NCBI GenBank assembly: GCA_944382965.1
Contig: CALWOA010000022.1
Span: forward strand, 1 to 36,888
Direction: 5' to 3'
DNA: 36,888 nucleotides
Origin: an uncultured Oscillospiraceae bacterium
GTDB taxonomy: Bacteria > Bacillota > Clostridia > Oscillospirales > Oscillospiraceae
Below are positions 25,394 through 32,030 of the stretch, in pieces. A program made the position numbers and the translations under genes. Numbering within the stretch: the stretch's first letter is position 1; every line of letters begins with the position of its first letter. Below the pieces are notes generated by a model. It searched no databases. It had not been told where the DNA came from and was given only the letters and a program-made list of their open reading frames with translations.

Positions 25394-26433
25394 AAAAACG
25401 AATCCTGCCTCTGCTGCTTATTCTTGCTCTGCTGCTGAGCGCCTGCGGCGCTGTTCCCCAGTCCCCTGCCAAGGCTGAGGGCACCCTGACAGTGCATTTT
25501 CTGGATGTAGGTCAGGCAGACTGCGCTCTGGTGGAGCTGAACGGGCAATACCTGCTCATTGACGGAGGCAACCGGGAGGACAGCCAGCTGGTGGTATCCT
25601 TCCTGGAACAGCAGGGCGTGGACGAATTGGAAGGGGTAGTCTGCACCCACGCCCACGAAGACCATGTAGGCGGCCTGCCCGGTGTGCTGGCGGTGTACCC
25701 CACAAAGGCGGTCTACGCCCCCACCAAAACCTACGCTTCCAAGGTCTTTGACGATTTTCTTTACTACACCGACCAGCAGGGATTGGAAATCACCATCCCG
25801 GAACCTGGGGATGAAATTCCCATGGAGGGGCTGGACATCCAGGTACTGGGGCCGGTAAAATCCTACGCCGAAACCAACGACACCTCTCTGGTACTGCGCA
25901 TCGCCTTTAGAGAAACGGTGTTCCTGTTCACCGGGGACATGGAAACGGCAGCGGAGGATGACATGCTGGACTACTGGGACAGCCAGCCCGATCTTTTGAA
26001 AGCGGATGTGCTGAAAGTGGGCCACCACGGTTCGGACACCTCCACCGGCTACCGCTTCCTGCGGCAGGTGGCTCCGGAATACGGCATTATTTCCGTGGGA
26101 GAAGGCAACAGCTATGGACATCCCAACGAAGCGCCCCTGTCCCGTCTGAACCAGGCGGAGGTCACGGTTCTGCGCACCGATACCCTGGGCACCATTACGG
26201 CAACCAGCGACGGAAGCCAAGTACAATTTACCTGGGAAAAATCCACCGTCCAGCCCGACGCTCCGGCCCCCTCGGAAACTGCTGCCCAAACCTACATCGG
26301 CAACAAAAATTCCAAAAAATTTCACCTGCCCAGCTGCCCCAACCTTCCCGCAGAAGAAAACCAGGTGGCGCTTCCCTCTTATGACGAAGCCATGGCCCAG
26401 GGGTTTGAGCCCTGCGGCAACTGTCTGAAATAA
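25390..26433 (+). CDS. ComEC-like metallo-beta-lactamase-fold lipoprotein
   Basis: 347 residues. A signal peptide ends in the lipobox LLSAC (Cys19), so the protein should be anchored to the outer face of the membrane. The MBL fold follows: FLDVGQADCALVEL, THAHEDHVGG with the metal ligands His87, His89, Asp91 and His92, TGDME, and GHHGSDTS, closest to the soluble hydrolase part of ComEC. The C-terminal 45 residues (YIGNKNSKKFHLPSC, then FEPCGNC) form a small Ada-like metal-binding domain often attached to extracellular nucleases. An extracellular nuclease or phosphodiesterase is likely; the substrate is unproven. ATG 25390 overlaps the cca stop by four bases. Confidence 0.88.
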   Translation: MKKRILPLLLILALLLSACGAVPQSPAKAEGTLTVHFLDVGQADCALVELNGQYLLIDGGNREDSQLVVSFLEQQGVDELEGVVCTHAHEDHVGGLPGVLAVYPTKAVYAPTKTYASKVFDDFLYYTDQQGLEITIPEPGDEIPMEGLDIQVLGPVKSYAETNDTSLVLRIAFRETVFLFTGDMETAAEDDMLDYWDSQPDLLKADVLKVGHHGSDTSTGYRFLRQVAPEYGIISVGEGNSYGHPNEAPLSRLNQAEVTVLRTDTLGTITATSDGSQVQFTWEKSTVQPDAPAPSETAAQTYIGNKNSKKFHLPSCPNLPAEENQVALPSYDEAMAQGFEPCGNCLK

Positions 26434-26436
26434 TCA

Positions 26437-26477
26437 AACCCGGCACCGATTGCAAAAATCGGTGCCGGGTTATTATC
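26437..26477 (+). terminator. Terminator of the membrane protein-cca-MBL cluster
   Basis: A perfect 15-bp stem (26437-26451 with 26457-26471) and a 5-base loop are followed by TTATTATCATT, immediately after the stop codon. Confidence 0.88.
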
Positions 26478-26531
26478 ATTGGCTATTATTTCCTTTATGC
26501 GTATTTTTTGACCACTATGGCATAGAAAATC

Positions 26532-26560
26532 TTGCACTATTCAAGCATATAATATATAAT
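26532..26560 (+). promoter_or_regulatory. Promoter of the DUF2007-like gene
   Basis: TTGCAC (26532-26537), 17 bases, TATAAT (26555-26560), in an AT-rich stretch. It leaves about 78 bases of leader with no obvious structured motif. Confidence 0.72.
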
Positions 26561-26644
26561 ATAGTTAGAAATATCGTAAAGTTGTATGATGCGTTTGTAT
26601 GAAAAAGATATATCCATCTAAATATAGAACTGGAGGGTTGTATT

Positions 26645-26896
26645 ATGGAAACAAATTATACATTGTTAACCGAAAAAGAAGCCCTGTGGGCAACGATGTT
26701 GATGGAAGTATTAAGAGATAACAGCATTCCATGTGTTTCTCAACCGGTATATGGCGCAGGATTCACCATGAAAACAGGAATCCCAGAACGCCAGAAAATA
26801 TACGTACCGTCCGATAACCTGACTGCGGCAGAAGAATTGCTCCAGAGTTTGTTTTCAGAAAGCGACACCGGCGAAGAAGACTCTCCTGCCATCTAA
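26645..26896 (+). CDS. Small DUF2007-like protein
   Basis: 83 residues, cytoplasmic. The pattern of a helix with EALWATMLMEVLRDNSIPC, a hydrophobic strand, IYVPSDNLTAAEELLQSLF and an acidic tail resembles the DUF2007 (putative signal-transducing) family, whose function is not established. GGAGGG lies 8 bases before the ATG. It stands alone between its own promoter and terminator. Codon use is less GC-rich than that of its neighbours, which may mark a recent arrival or low expression. Confidence 0.72.
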   Translation: METNYTLLTEKEALWATMLMEVLRDNSIPCVSQPVYGAGFTMKTGIPERQKIYVPSDNLTAAEELLQSLFSESDTGEEDSPAI

Positions 26897-26960
26897 GAGG
26901 GTCATCGGCAGATTTGTCTCCATAAAAAGGTTATGAAACACAGCATCCATGCGTAAATAT

Positions 26961-26986
26961 GAGCAGGCGACTTTCTTCGCCTGCTC
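26961..26986. terminator. Terminator between the DUF2007-like and degV genes
   Basis: A perfect 10-bp stem, GAGCAGGCGA with TCGCCTGCTC, and a 6-base loop, followed rightward by ATTCTTATTT. It lies between convergent genes and may serve both. Confidence 0.8.
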
Positions 26987-27032
26987 ATTCTTATTTGCAA
27001 AACGCTTACGAAACAGAGAATTCTCTGATCCG

Positions 27033-27890
27033 TCAATCCTCAAGGCTGTGGTTATCCTGGTTGAAGCCGCCTTCAAAGCCGATCATCAAACCGCCCTGCT
27101 CGGCGTAGTAGCTGCACAGGCCGCCGGTTTTTTCCAGCTGGAACCGGGCGTTGGGGAACTGGGCCAAAATGGCGTCTCCCAGTGCCTGACCGAACTCCGG
27201 ATTGAAGCAGTGGGCAATCCGCAGCAATGCGCCGTCGTAGAATCCCCGCTCCCGGATCATCTCCACCAGGGTCTGAATGGCCTTCTTCTCTCCCCGGGCC
27301 TTGTGGGCGGGGCAGATTTTGCCTTCCTTGGCCTCGCCGCAAACCCGGATGCCCAGGACACCGGCAATCTTGGCAACGGCAGGATTGACCCGGCCGTTTC
27401 TTGCCAGGTTGGTCAGAGACTCCAGGCAGAACAGGGTATGCACATGGTTGCGGTAATCCCGCAGCTGCTGGGCAATGGCCTCCAGTTCCAGGCCCTGGCT
27501 TACCATCTGACGGGCCTTGTCCAGGATCATGGCCATCTGGGGACCAGCGGACATGGAGTCAATCAGAATCACCTTTCTGCCGGGATGCTCTTCCATATAG
27601 GTGTGGGCAGCCTGAGCGGCGGCGTTGTAGCTGCCGGAAATAGCCTTGGAAATGGTGGTGGCAAAAATCACATCGGCATCGCCGAAGGCTTCCAGCCACT
27701 CCCCTACGTTGGGACAGGAGGAACCGGACTTGCCCTTGTGGGATTTCAGCTGCGCCACCATGGCGGCAATATCCAGCTTGCCGTCGTCCACAAATTCCTT
27801 GTGGGCAATGACTTTCATAGGGACGCTGGCAAAGTCCTGGGTGCTGCCCAGAATGTTGCAGCCGGAATCCGAAACATATTTATAATTCAT
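27033..27890 (-). CDS. DegV-family fatty-acid-binding protein
   Basis: 285 residues, full length. DegV/FakB proteins bind a fatty acid and present it to the FakA kinase for use in phospholipid synthesis; no fakA is in view. The N-terminus has the expected SDSGCN, and the lipid-binding domain carries TTISKAISGSYNAAAQA and IDSMSAGPQ. ATG 27890 has GAGG 8 bases upstream. It is transcribed divergently from a DUF1836 gene, with a consensus promoter and a palindrome at its transcription start. The lipid specificity cannot be read. Confidence 0.92.
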   Translation of the reverse strand: MNYKYVSDSGCNILGSTQDFASVPMKVIAHKEFVDDGKLDIAAMVAQLKSHKGKSGSSCPNVGEWLEAFGDADVIFATTISKAISGSYNAAAQAAHTYMEEHPGRKVILIDSMSAGPQMAMILDKARQMVSQGLELEAIAQQLRDYRNHVHTLFCLESLTNLARNGRVNPAVAKIAGVLGIRVCGEAKEGKICPAHKARGEKKAIQTLVEMIRERGFYDGALLRIAHCFNPEFGQALGDAILAQFPNARFQLEKTGGLCSYYAEQGGLMIGFEGGFNQDNHSLED

Positions 27891-27922
27891 AGCGATACCT
27901 CGTCTAAAGAATGGTTGTTATT

Positions 27923-27943
27923 ATCGGTTTTTTAATAACCGAT
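27923..27943. promoter_or_regulatory. Operator-like palindrome at the degV start point
   Basis: ATCGGTT (27923-27929), 7 bases, AACCGAT (27937-27943). It lies just downstream of the degV -10, across the predicted start of transcription, where a bound protein would block initiation. It could also form a small hairpin at the 5' end of the mRNA. The cognate regulator is unknown; the neighbouring DUF1836 protein is a candidate. Confidence 0.5.
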
Positions 27944-27946
27944 GAC

Positions 27947-27975
27947 ATTGTATCAATCTTTATCCACAATGTCAA
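27947..27975 (-). promoter_or_regulatory. degV promoter
   Basis: Leftward TTGACA (27970-27975), 17 bases, TACAAT (27947-27952), close to the sigma-A optimum. Confidence 0.82.
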
Positions 27976-28001
27976 GCATATCTTGTGTAAAGTTTTCTGT
28001 G

Positions 28002-28030
28002 TTGACTTTTCCGGTTTTCTCCGGTATAAT
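28002..28030 (+). promoter_or_regulatory. Promoter of the DUF1836 gene
   Basis: TTGACT (28002-28007), 17 bases, TATAAT (28025-28030). The predicted start, near 28037, is only about 10 bases before the ATG, so the mRNA would begin at the ribosome site itself. Confidence 0.78.
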
Positions 28031-28047
28031 ACCCCCGGGTGATCCAT

Positions 28048-28569
28048 ATGAAACAAGAAACCAAGCTGCGCATTGCCGCAACCGTTCAGGACTTCCACCT
28101 GCCCCGGTATGCCGAGATTCCCAACGTGGGACTTTATCTGGAGCAGGCCGCAAAATACATCGGGGAGTACCTGGCCCCCTTGGGGGACTCCGCCCTGACC
28201 CCTTCCATGATCAGCAATTATGTGAAAAAGGGTCTGATTGCCAACCCGGTGAAGAAGCAGTACAGCCGGGATCAGATTGCTTATCTGTTTTTTATCGCCG
28301 TGGCAAAAAATGTGCTGTCACTGGATGCTCTGGCCGGTTTTCTGCATCTGCAGCAGCAGACCTATCCGCTGGCCGTTGCCTATGACTATTTCTGCCAAGA
28401 ATACGAAGGGTTGCTGCGCTTTACCTTTGAATTGCAGGATACCATGGAAATCAGCAACGAAGATTCCACCGACGAAAAGCGGCTGCTGTTTACCTGCATT
28501 GTCGCCGCGGTGCAGAAAGTCTACCTGGAAAAATGCCTGGAGGCCATTGCCCTGGAACAGGCGGGATAA
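28048..28569 (+). CDS. DUF1836-family putative regulator
   Basis: 173 residues, cytoplasmic. The segments LPRYAEIPNVGLYLEQAAKY, LTPSMISNYVKKGLI and QYSRDQIAYLFFI match DUF1836, which has a MerR-like winged-helix appearance and is thought to bind DNA. The rest is helical. ATG 28048 is preceded by GGGTGATC, which pairs with the 3' end of 16S rRNA over the GGTGATC part, placing the start correctly; a GTG three codons earlier lies inside that site. It is divergent from degV. A role in controlling degV is suggested only by position. Confidence 0.85.
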   Translation: MKQETKLRIAATVQDFHLPRYAEIPNVGLYLEQAAKYIGEYLAPLGDSALTPSMISNYVKKGLIANPVKKQYSRDQIAYLFFIAVAKNVLSLDALAGFLHLQQQTYPLAVAYDYFCQEYEGLLRFTFELQDTMEISNEDSTDEKRLLFTCIVAAVQKVYLEKCLEAIALEQAG

Positions 28570-28575
28570 GCTTTG

Positions 28576-28604
28576 CCGGAAGTCCAAAGGACTTCCGGTT
28601 TTTT
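28576..28604 (+). terminator. Terminator of the DUF1836 gene
   Basis: A perfect 10-bp stem, CCGGAAGTCC with GGACTTCCGG, an AAA loop, then TTTTTT. Confidence 0.92.
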
Positions 28605-28625
28605 GTGGGATTTTTCCGCAAATCA

Positions 28626-28654
28626 TTGACTTTTCCCCCAGATTGTGAAATAAT
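28626..28654 (+). promoter_or_regulatory. aspS promoter
   Basis: TTGACT (28626-28631), 17 bases, AATAAT (28649-28654). The leader is about 30 bases, so aspS has no T-box. Confidence 0.65.
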
Positions 28655-28692
28655 GTATGGGTTAAATTATAGAGCAAGAGAGGATTTTATCC

Positions 28693-30462
28693 ATGATGCA
28701 ATCCAGAACCCATACCTGCGGCCAGCTGCGTCTGTCTGACGCCGGCAAGCAGGTCACCATTGTCGGCTGGCTGGAAAATGTCCGGGAAGTCGGCGCCAAC
28801 TTCGCTTTCTGTGTTCTGCGGGACTACTACGGCACTACCCAGGTGGTCATCGAGAACGAGGAAATGATGAAGTGTATCAAACCCATCAACAAAGAGTCTA
28901 CCCTGTCCGTCACCGGCATCGTCCGGGAGCGGGAGAGCAAGAATACCAAGATCCCTACCGGCGAAATCGAAGTGGTGCCGGAGAAAATCGAAGTGCTGGG
29001 CAAGTGCCGCCACAACCAGCTGCCCTTTGAGATCAACAAGAGCCGGGACGCTGACGAGAACACCCGTCTGAAGTACCGCTTCTTGGATCTTCGCAACCCT
29101 GCTGTGAAGAGCAACATCGTCCTGCGCTGCCAGGTGGTTGCCGAGCTGCGGCGGCTGATGACCGAGAAGGGCTTCCTGGAAATCACCACCCCCATCCTCA
29201 CCGCCTCCTCCCCCGAAGGCGCCCGGGACTACCTGGTGCCCGCCCGGAATCACCCCGGCAAGTTCTACGCCCTGCCTCAGGCTCCCCAGCAGTTCAAGCA
29301 GCTGCTGATGACTGCCGGCTTTGACAAGTATTTCCAGATTGCCCCCTGCTTCCGGGACGAGGACGCCCGGGCCGACCGTACCCCCGGCGAATTCTATCAG
29401 CTGGATATGGAAATGGCCTTCGCTTCCCAGGACGACGTGCTGTCCACCCTGGAAGATGTGCTGGTGCCGGTGTTTGAAAAGTACGGCAAGTACAGCCGGG
29501 TTTCTCAGGCTCCCTTCCGCCACATCCCCTACAACGAGGCCATGGAGCGCTACGGCTCCGACAAGCCCGACCTGCGGATTGACCTGGAGATCCAGGACAT
29601 TTCCGCCGAAGTACAGGGCTGCGGCTTCGGCCCCTTTGAAGGCGCAACCGTCAAGGCCGTGGTTGTTCACGACTTTGCCCAGGCCAGAAAGTGGATTGAC
29701 AAGCTCTTGGCCGACGTGGAAGTCCAGACCGGCAACAAGGCCTGCTGGGTCAAGGTGGACGAAAACGGCAATCTCACCGGCGGCGTTTCCAAGTTCCTGA
29801 CCGAGTGCCAGGGCGCCCTCACCGAAACCTTAAGTCTGAAGCCCGGCAGCTTCGTCTGCATGGCCGCCGGCAAGAAGGCCGCCGCGCAGAAAACCGCCGG
29901 TGTCATCCGCACCCTGCTTGGCAAGCGGGTTCCCGGTCACTTTGACGAAGAGCAGTACGCTCTGTGCTGGATTGTGGACTTCCCCATGTACGAAATCGGC
30001 GAAGAGTCCGGCCAGCTGGAATTCTGCCACAACCCCTTCTCCATGCCCCAGGGCGGTCTGAAGGCTCTGGAAGAGGCAGAAGGCGATGTAGAAAAGCTGC
30101 TGGCCATCAACGCCAACCAGTACGACCTGGTGTGCAACGGCTACGAATCCGCCTCCGGCGCTGTCCGGAACCATGACCCCGAGATCATGGTCAAGGCCTT
30201 TCAGATGGTGGGTCTGGGTGAAGAGGACGTGAAGGCCAAGTTCCCCGCCATGTACAACGCCTTCACCTACGGCGCACCTCCCCATGCCGGTGCCGCTCCC
30301 GGTGTGGACCGTCTGATTATGCTGCTGACCGGTGAGGAAAGCATCCGGGAGGTCATCACCTTCCCCATGAACAAGAACGCCCAGGATCTGATGATGGGCG
30401 CTCCCACCACCGTAGACAAGAGCCAGCTGGACACCGTCCACATCGCTCTGCTGGAAGAATAA
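28693..30462 (+). CDS. aspS: Aspartyl-tRNA synthetase, bacterial type
   Basis: 589 residues, the usual bacterial length with the large GAD insertion. It charges tRNA-Asp. The OB-fold anticodon domain comes first (THTCGQLRLSDAGKQVTIVG), then motif 1 (about residue 160), motif 2 (FRDEDARADRTPGEFYQLD) and motif 3 (GAAPGVDRLIMLLTG). GAGAGGA lies 8 bases before the ATG. It is a single gene with its own promoter and terminator. Confidence 0.97.
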   Translation: MMQSRTHTCGQLRLSDAGKQVTIVGWLENVREVGANFAFCVLRDYYGTTQVVIENEEMMKCIKPINKESTLSVTGIVRERESKNTKIPTGEIEVVPEKIEVLGKCRHNQLPFEINKSRDADENTRLKYRFLDLRNPAVKSNIVLRCQVVAELRRLMTEKGFLEITTPILTASSPEGARDYLVPARNHPGKFYALPQAPQQFKQLLMTAGFDKYFQIAPCFRDEDARADRTPGEFYQLDMEMAFASQDDVLSTLEDVLVPVFEKYGKYSRVSQAPFRHIPYNEAMERYGSDKPDLRIDLEIQDISAEVQGCGFGPFEGATVKAVVVHDFAQARKWIDKLLADVEVQTGNKACWVKVDENGNLTGGVSKFLTECQGALTETLSLKPGSFVCMAAGKKAAAQKTAGVIRTLLGKRVPGHFDEEQYALCWIVDFPMYEIGEESGQLEFCHNPFSMPQGGLKALEEAEGDVEKLLAINANQYDLVCNGYESASGAVRNHDPEIMVKAFQMVGLGEEDVKAKFPAMYNAFTYGAPPHAGAAPGVDRLIMLLTGEESIREVITFPMNKNAQDLMMGAPTTVDKSQLDTVHIALLEE

Positions 30463-30467
30463 TTCTC

Positions 30468-30506
30468 AAGCCGCTCCTGCCCTGGCTTTGGCGGAGCGGC
30501 TTTTTT
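30468..30506 (+). terminator. aspS terminator
   Basis: A 10-bp stem, AAGCCGCTCC (30468-30477) with GGAGCGGCTT (30493-30502), ends in TTTTTT. Confidence 0.88.
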
Positions 30507-30524
30507 CTAAATTTTTTATTTCCT

Positions 30525-30550
30525 TGCAACCAAGATGGAATTTTGTCGAG
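30525..30550 (+). promoter_or_regulatory. Candidate ECF-type autoregulated promoter
   Basis: TGCAAC (30525-30530), 16 bases, CGAG (30547-30550). This spacing and the AAC -35 core resemble ECF sigma promoters (for example TGAAAC-16-CGTA for SigW). It precedes the sigma factor gene by 32 bases, which suggests self-activation. Confidence 0.45.
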
Positions 30551-30581
30551 ACTTTAATTAGGGAAAGGAGGTTTTCCCCTC

Positions 30582-31142
30582 ATGGAAGATCAGCAGATTG
30601 TGGATCTGTACTGGGAGCGCAACGAGGACGCCATCCGGAAAACCGAGGAAAAATACGACCGTTACTTAACCAAAATCGCCTACAACATTTTAGCCAACGC
30701 TGAGGACAGCCGGGAGAGCGTCAACGATACCTACCTGGCAGCCTGGAACTCCATGCCGCCCCACCGGCCCAGTATCCTGCCGTCTTACCTGGCCAAACTG
30801 ACCCGCCGGATTTCCATTGACTGTTTCCGGGGCAAAACCCGGGCCAAGCGGATGCCGTCGGAGTATGTGCTGTCACTGAGTGAACTGGATGACTGCGTTT
30901 CCGGCGGAAACAGCACCGAGGAGATCATCAACGTCAAATTTTTGGCCGATGCCATCGGCGTGTATCTGCGGCTGCAAAGCCCCGAGGCCCGCAACGCCTT
31001 CATTGGCCGGTACTACTACCTGGATTCTCTGAAAGAGGTGGCCCGCTACTGCGGCATGTCCGAAAGCAAAGCCAAAAGCCTGCTCTACCGTACGCGGATT
31101 GGGTTAAAAGAATATCTGGAAAAGGAGGGCTTTAACCTATGA
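30582..31142 (+). CDS. Sigma-70 family (ECF-like) RNA polymerase sigma factor
   Basis: 186 residues, containing only regions 2 and 4. Region 2 spans about 12-92 (YDRYLTKIAYNILANAEDSRE, VNDTYLAAWNSMPPHRP), and region 4 is at the C-terminus (FIGRYYYLDSLKEVARYCGM and KAKSLLYRTRIGLKEYL, the helix-turn-helix). AAAGGAGG lies 10 bases before the ATG. The stop overlaps the start of the next gene (ATGA), which encodes a one-helix membrane protein; this pairing is typical of a sigma factor and its membrane-anchored antagonist. The signal and regulon are unknown. Confidence 0.9.
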   Translation: MEDQQIVDLYWERNEDAIRKTEEKYDRYLTKIAYNILANAEDSRESVNDTYLAAWNSMPPHRPSILPSYLAKLTRRISIDCFRGKTRAKRMPSEYVLSLSELDDCVSGGNSTEEIINVKFLADAIGVYLRLQSPEARNAFIGRYYYLDSLKEVARYCGMSESKAKSLLYRTRIGLKEYLEKEGFNL

Positions 31143-31858
31143 CCACTGCACAACTTCACGATGCCATCGGCCTGCTGCCGGTGGATCTGATTGCCGAAAC
31201 CGACGAGCTCCGCTGCCGCAAGCAGCCCAGGCTTCACTGGCAGCGCTATGCCGCCATGGCCGCCGCTGCCGTTTTGGTGATTTGCGGCGGTGTCCTCAGC
31301 TGGCGTCTTCTGCCCGGAACCACTTCCAAAACCGCAGCCGCCGCACCGGAAGCTGCCCAGTTCGCCGCCGACAGTGCAAGTATGGCCGACGAAGCTCTGC
31401 CGGGGGCTCAGGCTCCCATGGCGGATGGTGCCGGCGCAGATAACGGCTCCCCGAACCTGGCTACTGCCTCTACCCTGTCGGTGCAATATGCCGCCACTCC
31501 TGCATTGACTGAAGCAGCCCAGCCAACCTATGTGGCCTTGATTACCTCCCAGCAGGACTGGCAAACTTATCGTCAGCAGCAGGAAGGCAACTTCGATCTT
31601 ACCCAGCTGGATACGGTGATGGACAGCCGGGACGAGACGTATTTTGAATACCAGGATCTGGTGCTGATTCGTCTGGATGCCTCCGCTTCCGACGGCCCCG
31701 CTGTGGAAAATACCGTCTGGGAAGAGGGCAGCCTGGAAATTTACATTGGCAACACCCAGACCCAGGAAGACGAAGCCCAGACCTGCTGGCACATCACCCT
31801 GGATGTGGAAAAAGGCGCGCTTACCGATGCCGACCAGATTCAGCTGATTGCCCAGTAA
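31139..31858 (+). CDS. Membrane-anchored putative anti-sigma partner with PrcB-like C-terminus
   Basis: 239 residues. A cytoplasmic N-terminus (LHDAIGLLPVDLIAETDELR) is followed by one membrane helix (about residues 37-57), an alanine-rich, low-complexity external linker (58-125), and a folded external domain. The latter part (YFEYQDLVLIRLDASASDGP, then LEIYIGN and WHITLDVEKG) resembles the PrcB-like domain of protease-complex proteins; this is a tentative match. Its start overlaps the sigma factor stop by four bases. I infer that the N-terminus holds the sigma factor and the outer domain senses an envelope signal. Confidence 0.72.
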   Translation: MTTAQLHDAIGLLPVDLIAETDELRCRKQPRLHWQRYAAMAAAAVLVICGGVLSWRLLPGTTSKTAAAAPEAAQFAADSASMADEALPGAQAPMADGAGADNGSPNLATASTLSVQYAATPALTEAAQPTYVALITSQQDWQTYRQQQEGNFDLTQLDTVMDSRDETYFEYQDLVLIRLDASASDGPAVENTVWEEGSLEIYIGNTQTQEDEAQTCWHITLDVEKGALTDADQIQLIAQ

Positions 31859-31865
31859 CCCCCCA

Positions 31866-31904
31866 CCCCGGCAGCCTCCCGTTCTGGCAGGCGCCGGGGC
31901 TTTT
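31866..31904 (+). terminator. Terminator of the sigma/anti-sigma operon
   Basis: CCCCGGC (31866-31872) pairs with GCCGGGG (31893-31899), followed by CTTTTCC. The loop is long (20 bases) and may hold inner pairs. Confidence 0.68.
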
Positions 31905-31956
31905 CCGTTTCTTTGCTGCCTTGGAAAAGTTTTTGTAATTTTTTCCATTTTTCCCC

Positions 31957-31985
31957 TTCCCTTTTTTCGCTTTGTCGTATATAAT
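31957..31985 (+). promoter_or_regulatory. Possible promoter of the amylase gene
   Basis: A good -10 TATAAT (31980-31985) is preceded at 17 bases by TTCCCT, a weak -35. About 37 bases of leader would precede the ATG. No catabolite-repression site is obvious. Confidence 0.45.
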
Positions 31986-32030
31986 AACCAATGGCGACCC
32001 CTTTTGATACCACGACCCGAGGAGAGAACC

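Noticed and set aside
20600-28700. T-box leaders for glyQS and aspS
   Set aside because: The promoters lie only about 30-40 bases before each start codon, and no T-box core sequence (GGGTGGNACCGCG type) is present.
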